NCBI GenBank assembly: GCA_903882345.1
Contig: CAIRWO010000057.1
Coordinates: 1-6,643, forward strand
Length of the DNA stretch: 6,643 bases
Origin: Candidatus Omnitrophota bacterium
Lineage (GTDB): Bacteria; Omnitrophota; Gorgyraeia; Gygaellales; Profunditerraquicolaceae
Direction: 5' to 3'
Part shown: positions 1 through 4,912 of the stretch, in pieces
Layout: every line of letters starts with the position of its first letter
Position numbering within the stretch: position 1 is the first letter of the stretch
Notes under the pieces: model-generated
Database searches by the model: none
Seen by the model: only the letters and a program-made list of their open reading frames with translations
What the model was told of the DNA's origin: nothing
Position numbers and translations under genes: made by a program

Positions 1-144
1 CGGCAGGTATTCCCTGACTTCGTCAAACTCAATACCCCTGCCCTTAAATATGCTCTCATACTGGCCGGCAAACACATCCGTGACCATCCGCGAGGTGGTT
101 ATCTGGATACGCCGGATATTGCGCAGGATTTCTTTGGGGATCAT
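1..144 (-). CDS. DUF58 domain protein, N-terminal part (cut by window edge)
   Basis: The reverse strand encodes 48 codons from an ATG at 144 to the window edge, beginning MIPKEILRNIRRIQI and continuing with VFAGQYESIFKGRGIEFDEV. This is the conserved opening of DUF58 proteins, where an F-x-G-x-Y-x-S-x-F-K-G-x-G-x-E-F-D-E-V-R-x-Y block precedes the von Willebrand A-like region. The rest of the gene lies beyond position 1. It starts 31 nt after the stop of the MoxR ATPase gene, the usual MoxR-then-DUF58 order. No good SD precedes the ATG, so expression may depend on transcription and translation from upstream. No other ATG, GTG or TTG lies in frame between this start and the MoxR stop. DUF58 proteins are thought to act with MoxR chaperones in maturing envelope or metal-dependent complexes; the specific client here is unknown. 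Confidence 0.9.
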   Translation of the reverse strand, partial: MIPKEILRNIRRIQITTSRMVTDVFAGQYESIFKGRGIEFDEVREYLP

Positions 145-175
145 ATGCGGTTTTATTGGCTTGCGGTTTATTCGC

Positions 176-1168
176 TTAAGGGACTTCTACCTCTTCGAAG
201 ATCCTTTTAATTATATCCTCCGAGGTCTTTTCCTCTGCCTCTGCTTCATAACTTACGATAACCCTGTGGCGCAATACGTCCGGACCGATTACCTTCACAT
301 CCTGAGGCGTAACATAGCCCCTACCCTGGATAAAGGCGTAGGCCTTGGAAGCAAGGGTCAAATAAATTGTCGCGCGGGGAGACGCTCCATATTGTATAAG
401 GCCGCTAAGATCATCAAGCTTATACTTCTTAGGCTCCCGTGTGGCAAAGACGATATCAAGGATGTACTTTTCCAGCTTTTCGTCCATATAGATCTCATCG
501 ACTACGCCGCGCGCCCGGATAATGTCTTGAGGATTAATTACCGCGTTTACCTCATTTTTCTTATCGGTAAAACCCATGCGTTTCAGGATGCGGTGTTCCT
601 CTTCGATATTGGGATAAGTTATATTTACCTTGAGCATAAACCTGTCGACCTGCGCCTCAGGCAACGGATAAGTACCTTCATGCTCGATGGGGTTTTGGGT
701 TGCCATCACCAAAAACGGATCATCCAGTTTAAAGGTATTTTCTCCAATAGTAACCTGCCTTTCCTGCATTGCCTCAAGCAAAGCGCTCTGGACCTTTGCC
801 GGCGCCCGGTTTATTTCGTCGGCAAGGATAATATTAGCAAACAGCGGGCCTTTTTTTGTGGTAAACGCCCCGTCTTTAGGATTATAGACCAACGTACCGA
901 TAAGATCGGCGGGTAGAAGATCGGGAGTAAACTGCAGGCGCTGAAATTTGGTGTTTATTGCCTGCGCAAGGGTTTTAATCGAAAGCGTCTTTGCTAAGCC
1001 CGGCACGCCTTCAACGAGAATGTGGCCGTTGGCCAAAAGGCCGATGAGCAGCCGTTCGATTAAATAGTCCTGGCCAACGATCACCTTCCTTATTTCAAAA
1101 AGAAGATTGGCCACAAACGCGCTTTCTTTCTTTATCTTTTCGTTAATCGCAGTTATCCCCGTATCCAT
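176..1168 (-). CDS. MoxR-family AAA+ ATPase
   Basis: This 330-residue protein has the full length and motif set of the MoxR branch of AAA+ ATPases, cytoplasmic chaperone-like enzymes that use ATP to remodel or mature partner proteins, often with DUF58/VWA proteins. Visible motifs are Walker A GVPGLAKT at residues 54-61, Walker B IILADEIN at 113-120, sensor 1 ATQN at 156-159 followed by PIEHEGTYPLPEAQ, the arginine-finger region VDRF at 174-177, and the sensor 2 block GASPRA at 261-266. The C-terminal third is the usual helical lid. The ATG at 1168 is backed by a very strong SD (GAGGGGAGGGG just upstream). The gene lies 15 nt after the phytase-like gene and 31 nt before the DUF58 gene, so the three are probably co-transcribed. 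No key residue is missing. Family assignment is secure; the client protein is not known. Confidence 0.96.
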   Translation of the reverse strand: MDTGITAINEKIKKESAFVANLLFEIRKVIVGQDYLIERLLIGLLANGHILVEGVPGLAKTLSIKTLAQAINTKFQRLQFTPDLLPADLIGTLVYNPKDGAFTTKKGPLFANIILADEINRAPAKVQSALLEAMQERQVTIGENTFKLDDPFLVMATQNPIEHEGTYPLPEAQVDRFMLKVNITYPNIEEEHRILKRMGFTDKKNEVNAVINPQDIIRARGVVDEIYMDEKLEKYILDIVFATREPKKYKLDDLSGLIQYGASPRATIYLTLASKAYAFIQGRGYVTPQDVKVIGPDVLRHRVIVSYEAEAEEKTSEDIIKRIFEEVEVP

Positions 1169-1170
1169 AA

Positions 1171-1182
1171 CCCCTCCCCTCG
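1171..1182 (-). promoter_or_regulatory. strong Shine-Dalgarno site of the MoxR gene
   Basis: Read on the minus strand, the purine run GAGGGGAGGGG sits in the 15-nt gap between the phytase stop and the MoxR ATG, with its 3' end only 2-3 nt from the ATG and further G-rich matches upstream. It fixes the MoxR start at 1168. It contrasts with the head gene of this operon, which has no SD at all, so MoxR may be translated more strongly than the phytase from the same message. Confidence 0.7.
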
Positions 1183-1183
1183 C

Positions 1184-2152
1184 TTATCTGCTTTCCATCT
1201 GCTTAAGCCACTCAGACCACAGCTGTTTAAAATCATCGTTATTGTTCTGGCAATACTGGTAAAAATGCCTGGCAAAATTTGCCCGCGCTTCGGCATAGGG
1301 ATATTCCCACTGCCTGCTTACGTCTGTCGATAAAAGGTCAATCCCTCCCAAGAGCCACTGCCGTTTTACGATATCCTCAAGGCTGACGTATTTTGCATTG
1401 TGCATCATATCGAACATCGCCAAAAATATCGTTGTCCTGCCCACGCCTTGCGCGCAATGAATATGCAGCCAGCTATCCTGATCCATGGATCTGACCAGCT
1501 CGATAAACCGGTCAACCTCTTTATCTACGGGCCGCTGGTAATCGGCAACCGGAAGGCGTACGTAATACAGCTCCAAGTCCGCGCAAAGCTGTTTTTCCGT
1601 AGCAACGTCGCTTACTTTAATTAATTCCGGATCAACGCCTCCATTAAACCATTGAGGATTACCGAAATCAGTCAGTTTGAATACGGCGATATTTATCTTT
1701 TTGGAAAGCTCATCCAGGCGTGAGGCTTCATCCGATTCTATCTCTGCCAGGCCCTTACCCCGATTAATCTGGTTTTCAGCCATATACCAACTTATCGGCA
1801 GGCCGTTAAGAAAACCATGCGCTTCCTGCCGCAGGTCAACTACGGTAATTTTATATTTACCCAGTTTGTTCTTTATCCACTGCAGGTTCTTTTCGCTGAA
1901 CTGGGCGCTGCCGGATGCCTGTAAGAAAAATAGCCCGTTCCTTGTCGGTAACACGGCAGTCTCACCTTCACGATGAGGGCTATCCTGCATCGTCCGGAAA
2001 TTCGCCGGCGGCTCCGAATTCGGATCTTCCCAGTTGCGGATAAGCCACACTGGTAAAACTGCCTCATCGGCCAAGAGAGTGCCTGCATTTAAAGCGATAA
2101 TAGTAAAAAAGCAGCCGGCTAAAAGGCTGCATATATTTGATTGCCTGTTCAT
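1184..2152 (-). CDS. exported PTP-like phytase (cysteine phytase, inositol polyphosphate phosphatase)
   Basis: This 322-residue protein matches the protein-tyrosine-phosphatase-like phytases typified by the Selenomonas ruminantium enzyme, which remove phosphates from myo-inositol hexakisphosphate through a cysteinyl-phosphate intermediate. The P-loop HCAQGVGRTT (residues 232-241) has the CX5R signature, with nucleophile C233 and phosphate-binding R239. The general acid is probably D204 in PVADYQRP. Other family blocks are ASGSAQF at 79-85, VDLRQEAHGFLNG at 105-117 and SWY at 121-123; the similarity continues to a C-terminal FYQYCQ...WSEWLK segment. Residues 1-28 look like a signal peptide ending LLA/DE, so the enzyme should act outside the cytoplasm. 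LAGC at 11-14 also fits a lipobox, but most of the hydrophobic stretch lies after it, so a lipoprotein is less likely. A TATAAT promoter lies 7 nt upstream and there is no SD. The gene heads the operon with MoxR and DUF58. A related dual-specificity phosphatase role cannot be excluded. Confidence 0.9.
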   Translation of the reverse strand: MNRQSNICSLLAGCFFTIIALNAGTLLADEAVLPVWLIRNWEDPNSEPPANFRTMQDSPHREGETAVLPTRNGLFFLQASGSAQFSEKNLQWIKNKLGKYKITVVDLRQEAHGFLNGLPISWYMAENQINRGKGLAEIESDEASRLDELSKKINIAVFKLTDFGNPQWFNGGVDPELIKVSDVATEKQLCADLELYYVRLPVADYQRPVDKEVDRFIELVRSMDQDSWLHIHCAQGVGRTTIFLAMFDMMHNAKYVSLEDIVKRQWLLGGIDLLSTDVSRQWEYPYAEARANFARHFYQYCQNNNDDFKQLWSEWLKQMESR

Positions 2153-2159
2153 GGTGCTT

Positions 2160-2188
2160 ATTATAACCAGCTAAAGAAAATAATTCAA
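2160..2188 (-). promoter_or_regulatory. sigma70-type promoter of the phytase-MoxR-DUF58 operon, probably leaderless
   Basis: On the minus strand a -35 box TTGAAT (2188-2183) and a perfect -10 box TATAAT (2165-2160) are separated by exactly 17 nt. Only 7 nt, AAGCACC, lie between the -10 box and the phytase ATG, so transcription should start at or within a base or two of the A of the ATG. No SD lies in this stretch, which agrees with a leaderless message. Confidence 0.75.
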
Positions 2189-2196
2189 CTTGTTTT

Positions 2197-2239
2197 AAAA
2201 TTACAGGTAGGCAGAGATTATCTGTCTACCTGTAATTTT
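2197..2239 (-). terminator. long inverted repeat, likely intrinsic terminator of the small secreted-protein genes
   Basis: Two 14-nt arms (AAAATTACAGGTAG at 2197-2210 and its exact complement at 2226-2239) pair perfectly. The stem then continues past one A-C mismatch with four more pairs, around a loop of about 5 nt. On the minus strand the 3' arm ends in TTTT, as expected for a Rho-independent terminator. It begins 16 nt beyond the stop of the 129-residue gene and ends 8 nt before the next promoter. The A-tract on the other arm makes it nearly symmetric, so it could stop transcription in both directions. The U-tract is short, so an RNA-stabilising or processing role is also possible. Confidence 0.75.
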
Positions 2240-2255
2240 ACCCGAATATTACCGA

Positions 2256-2645
2256 TTACGCGGTTAGCTTAACCAATACTGCTACCTTCGAGCCTGACTT
2301 TGTTGTTCTGTACGTTACACTAACGCTTTGTCCGCTGCTGAGCTTATCCAAGCTGACCTTATTGCCGTCTTTATCATTGATGACCGCGTTAGAAGAAACT
2401 TTCATCTTAACCTCTTTGCCGGAATCGTCTATAAGCACGATCTCCGGTCTTATGCCCTTGGCAACATCACCCAGTGTTACAGAATTAATTTTTCCGGAAA
2501 TCACCATCGTCGGTGCGGGCACGGCGGCGGGGGCAGGCACGGCGGCAGGTGCGGGCGCGGTTTTTGCCGGCGCCGAAGGCTCCTGGGCAAAACAAAAAGG
2601 AACCATAAATAAACCCACGATCAAAATCAATAGGAACTTTTTCAT
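2256..2645 (-). CDS. secreted small protein with Pro-Ala linker and predicted OB/DUF5666-like domain
   Basis: This 129-residue protein has three parts. Residues 1-20 are a clear signal peptide, MKKFLLILIV followed by a hydrophobic run ending CFA/Q. Residues 21-46 form a Pro/Ala-rich linker built from repeats of the PAPAAV type. Residues 47-129 form a compact, strand-rich domain: ISGKINSV, a PEIVLIDDSGKEVKMKV pair of strands, then SLDKLSSGQSVSVTY and a final KVAVLVKL strand. The pattern of a hydrophobic-strand barrel with a D-x-L-x-x-G-x-x-V-x-V turn recalls small OB-fold or DUF5666-type domains, but I assign this by pattern only. The start is supported by the SD GAAAGGA. The gene lies 27 nt after the 69-residue gene and is followed by a hairpin terminator. 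It is probably periplasmic or surface-associated; its function is unknown. Confidence 0.85.
   Translation of the reverse strand: MKKFLLILIVGLFMVPFCFAQEPSAPAKTAPAPAAVPAPAAVPAPTMVISGKINSVTLGDVAKGIRPEIVLIDDSGKEVKMKVSSNAVINDKDGNKVSLDKLSSGQSVSVTYRTTKSGSKVAVLVKLTA
2512..2565. repeat. three imperfect 18-bp tandem units encoding the Pro-Ala linker
   Basis: Plus-strand units at 2512-2529, 2530-2547 and 2548-2565 share the pattern GGNGCRGGCRCGG followed by a variable tail; the third is degenerate at its 3' end. On the coding strand they give repeated PAPAAV-like hexapeptides, the linker between signal peptide and folded domain. Copy number probably varies between relatives, since such in-frame repeats expand or contract by slippage. 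Confidence 0.7.
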
Positions 2646-2672
2646 TTTTATCCTTTCTATATTATTGTTGTA

Positions 2673-2882
2673 TTATTTCTTATCTGTTGTTTGAACATCC
2701 TTATGGCTTACTGTTTTCTTCTTAATATTCTTATGCTTCCTTACTTTTGCTTTTTCTTTTTTAACCGGTTGTTGAGTCTGTGTATCCGTATTTGCCTGCG
2801 CTGGCGCGGGTTGGCTGGTTTCCGCGAAACACCATGAGCTGACGAACAGCGACAACATTAATGCGATGAATAATTTTTTCAT
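2673..2882 (-). CDS. small exported lysine-rich protein, function unknown
   Basis: This 69-residue protein starts with a typical signal peptide, MKKLFIALMLSLFVSSWCFA, cut probably before E21. The mature part has two zones: a Gln/Pro/Ala/Thr-rich stretch (21-40) and a strongly basic tail (41-69) containing KKEKAKVRKHKNIKKK. There is no cysteine in the mature chain and no folded domain is apparent. The SD AAGGAAAGGT stands shortly before the ATG, which supports the start. It is followed after 27 nt by the 129-residue secreted protein, whose signal peptide and Pro/Ala linker are similar in style, so the two are probably co-expressed. A basic exported tail could bind acidic polymers, polysaccharide or nucleic acid, but that is only inference. 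No known family is recognised. Confidence 0.8.
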   Translation of the reverse strand: MKKLFIALMLSLFVSSWCFAETSQPAPAQANTDTQTQQPVKKEKAKVRKHKNIKKKTVSHKDVQTTDKK

Positions 2883-2935
2883 GCTTACCTTTCCTTTTTA
2901 AAAAATAAATACTCTCTTAACTGTGTTTAGACGGT

Positions 2936-3223
2936 TTATTTGAAAATGAAAAAAGGCGAAACTCCAGGCGGTGATTTTTCTTGCATCTCAAGGTAAGAGA
3001 TAATTGGTTCGATATGGATTATCTTGCGGTCATAAGAATAGAATATCCCGGGTAAAGACGCGAGAGAATCAAACAGCCGGCTATATTGGAAGAAATCGAT
3101 GGTCTTGCAGAAACCGTCGGAAACCGACTCCTCGTCTCCACAGATCGACCGTAAGGGAAATGCCAGAATGAGCGCTGCTACGGTGATCAGGATTAAATTA
3201 AAAAAAAGGAATTTTTTCTTCAT
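2936..3223 (-). CDS. small secreted or membrane-anchored protein, unrecognised
   Basis: This 95-residue protein opens with MKKKFLFF and a hydrophobic stretch to about residue 24 (LILITVAALILAFPL), a signal peptide or a single anchor; cleavage near SICG/DEE (after residue 29) is plausible. The mature part has two cysteines or fewer, depending on the cut, several aromatic pairs, and a Pro-rich end (SPPGVSPFFIFK). I recognise no domain. It has no SD, but a promoter with TATAAT lies 6 nt before the ATG, which supports both the start and a leaderless message. It lies between the TIGR04073 gene (43 nt upstream) and the 69-residue gene (53 nt downstream). Its promoter, signal peptide and intact frame argue for a real gene, but with no homolog recognised this stays moderate. 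Confidence 0.65.
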   Translation of the reverse strand: MKKKFLFFNLILITVAALILAFPLRSICGDEESVSDGFCKTIDFFQYSRLFDSLASLPGIFYSYDRKIIHIEPIISYLEMQEKSPPGVSPFFIFK

Positions 3224-3229
3224 CGTTAT

Positions 3230-3258
3230 ATTATATACCCAAAAAACCGTATCGGCAA
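3230..3258 (-). promoter_or_regulatory. sigma70-type promoter of the 95-residue secreted protein, probably leaderless
   Basis: On the minus strand a -35 box TTGCCG (3258-3253) and a perfect -10 box TATAAT (3235-3230) are 17 nt apart. Six nt (ATAACG) separate the -10 box from the ATG at 3223, so the start site should coincide with the ATG. The layout closely resembles the phytase promoter at 2160-2188. The -35 box is weaker, matching TTGACA at four of six positions. Confidence 0.65.
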
Positions 3259-3266
3259 TATCAATC

Positions 3267-3647
3267 TTACCAATCCGAGGTATCTGAGCTCATCTTATCT
3301 ACGGCGCTATCGATGGCGTACTCCGGCTTAAGCAGCGGTTTATCGTAAGGAGGTATGAGGAACGTAACCGTATCAAAGAGCCCGGTGCCTAAGCGCATAA
3401 AAGATGTAAAAAAACCATCGGCAACACCCAGGGTAGCGCCTGCCAGCCCGCCCTTTCTCTTGGTAACATCGCAAATCGATGCCGGTAGCTCTAGCAAACA
3501 GGTAAGGCTATTTACCAAGCCGCGCATAAGTTTATTCACCGGTGTTTTCGCCAGGGTCATAAGGCGGGTATCCATAGCAAAAGAATCTACTGCCAAAATA
3601 TTCGTCAGCATAAAGATGGCGCATAAACCCATAGCCAGCTTTTTCAT
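3267..3647 (-). CDS. exosortase system-associated protein, TIGR04073 family
   Basis: This 126-residue protein has a signal peptide (residues 1-24, MKKLAMGLCAIFML to SFA/MD) and then the compact core of the TIGR04073 family at about 38-110. Recognisable blocks are KLMRGLVNSLTCLLELP (39-55), GGLAGATLGVADGF (66-79), the following RLGTGLFDTVTF (85-96), and the closing IPPYDKPLLKPEYA. The family is named for co-occurrence with exosortase/PEP-CTERM systems; its biochemical role is not established, and the core suggests paired amphipathic or membrane-associated helices. Its ATG overlaps the ATPase stop by 4 nt (ATGA), which suggests translational coupling. The SD GGAAGGA supports the start. No exosortase or PEP-CTERM protein is visible in the window. 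The family call is by recall of its motif pattern. Confidence 0.82.
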   Translation of the reverse strand: MKKLAMGLCAIFMLTNILAVDSFAMDTRLMTLAKTPVNKLMRGLVNSLTCLLELPASICDVTKRKGGLAGATLGVADGFFTSFMRLGTGLFDTVTFLIPPYDKPLLKPEYAIDSAVDKMSSDTSDW

Positions 3648-4912
3648 CTTTTTCCTTCCTTTCTATTTAACGCCTTTAAACCTTCAAACCACAATAAACT
3701 GATTATCCCTCCAAAGAGGGTGATCGCCAGATCTTCCGCGGAGAGAAACGAAAAATGGAAAAGATTACGCAAGAACGGCACGTAAAGAACGAGCATCAGG
3801 GCGGTCAGGGTCGCGGCTACAACCGTCCACAACGGCTTATTAGCGTTACGAATGATCTTAAAAATACCCTGTGACCAGGAAAGGTTGGTCACGATCAACA
3901 TTATATTCGCGAAGACCAGCGTGGCAAAGGCTAACGTCCGGGATTCTAACTCGCCTTTTTTAAGATAAAGGGCAATGATAAAGACCAGAAAAACTGCCAT
4001 TAGTATGCTCATCCCCTGCATCAGGCTGAGGATGAACGCCTTTTTATTAAATAAAGGGTCGCCTAAATTACGCGGCGGCCTTTTCATGATATTTTTTTCT
4101 TCGGGGTCGGATTCAAAAACCGTAGAACATGCCGGGTCAATGATCAGCTCTAAGAACGCGATATGCGCCGGTAAAAGCACGATCGGCAATTTAAACAAAA
4201 CAGGCAAAATAGACATCCCGGCGATCGGCACATGGACGGCAAAAATATAAGACATCGCCTTTTTTAAATTATCAAAGATCCTTCTGCCGAGGCGCACGGC
4301 ATGCACGATCGAAGAAAAATCGTCATTAAGCAAAACCAGGTCAGACGCCTCGCGGGCGACATCCGTGCCTCTTTCACCCATAGCAATGCCGATATTCGCT
4401 GCCTTTAACGCCGGGGCATCGTTAACGCCGTCACCGGTCATCGCCACTACTTCCCCGTTTGCCTTAAAGGCATTTACTATCGCCAGTTTTTGTTCCGGTA
4501 GAACGCGGGCAAAGACATTGACTGTTTTTATCCTCTCCATCAACTCCATCTGGTTTAACGATCCCAGCTCTTGCCCGGTTATATATTCCTGCGGGTTCTT
4601 TAAACCGATCTGTTTGGCGATATGGACGGCAGTGCCCGGATAATCGCCGGTGATCATGATCACCCTGATCCCGGCCTCATGCGCCTCTGCGATTGAAAGC
4701 GGGACTGTTTCGCGCACCGGATCGACAAAACCGAATAGCCCGACAAATTCAAAAATAAAATCGTGCTGCACATCCGGCAGGCCGGTTTTTTTAAACAATG
4801 ACCGGGCAGCTCCCAAAACCCGTAACCCTTTATCCGTCATCACTTCTATCGATTTTAATAATTTTTCCTTCTGCGCCTGGTCAAAATGACAAAGGTCGGC
4901 GATCGCCTCCGG
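3644..4912 (-). CDS. P-type ATPase, C-terminal part (downstream of the frame break)
   Basis: From PEAIADLCHF at 4912 this frame gives 422 residues to the stop. In order they are the end of the nucleotide-binding domain, the phosphorylation-domain return with MITGDYPGTA, the hinge TGDGVNDAPALKAANIGIAMG, and six membrane helices with the long cytoplasmic loop IMKRPPR between the first and second pairs. TM6 reads ELIIDPACSTVFE, where Ca2+ pumps usually have NLVTDGLPA-like residues. The frame is open further upstream to an ATG at 5062, but that stretch overlaps the N-terminal part out of register and does not resemble ATPase sequence. No well-placed SD precedes any start there, so independent translation is doubtful. 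The stop TGA overlaps the ATG of the TIGR04073 gene. Confidence 0.85.
   Translation of the reverse strand, partial: PEAIADLCHFDQAQKEKLLKSIEVMTDKGLRVLGAARSLFKKTGLPDVQHDFIFEFVGLFGFVDPVRETVPLSIAEAHEAGIRVIMITGDYPGTAVHIAKQIGLKNPQEYITGQELGSLNQMELMERIKTVNVFARVLPEQKLAIVNAFKANGEVVAMTGDGVNDAPALKAANIGIAMGERGTDVAREASDLVLLNDDFSSIVHAVRLGRRIFDNLKKAMSYIFAVHVPIAGMSILPVLFKLPIVLLPAHIAFLELIIDPACSTVFESDPEEKNIMKRPPRNLGDPLFNKKAFILSLMQGMSILMAVFLVFIIALYLKKGELESRTLAFATLVFANIMLIVTNLSWSQGIFKIIRNANKPLWTVVAATLTALMLVLYVPFLRNLFHFSFLSAEDLAITLFGGIISLLWFEGLKALNRKEGKR

Noticed and set aside
50..916. Long plus-strand open frame (288 codons) opposite the MoxR gene
   Set aside because: It lies antisense to a motif-complete MoxR gene, its translation resembles no family, and it has no SD; it is a shadow of codon bias on the other strand.
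2110..2114. Lipobox LAGC at residues 11-14 of the phytase
   Set aside because: The hydrophobic core lies mostly after the cysteine and a better signal peptidase I site exists at residue 28, so a lipoprotein anchor is not called.
2883..2935. Possible promoter before the 69-residue gene (AT-rich TATTTA)
   Set aside because: No acceptable -35 box lies at 16-18 nt spacing; only the SD is convincing.
3240..3258. Possible terminator of the TIGR04073 gene (CCG-ATA-CGG followed by T6)
   Set aside because: The stem is only three pairs with a three-base loop, too weak to call; it also overlaps the -35 region of the next promoter.
4898..4907. GGCGATCGCC, which contains the cyanobacterial HIP1 octamer
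   Set aside because: I noticed only this copy and nothing else suggests a cyanobacterium, so it is probably chance.
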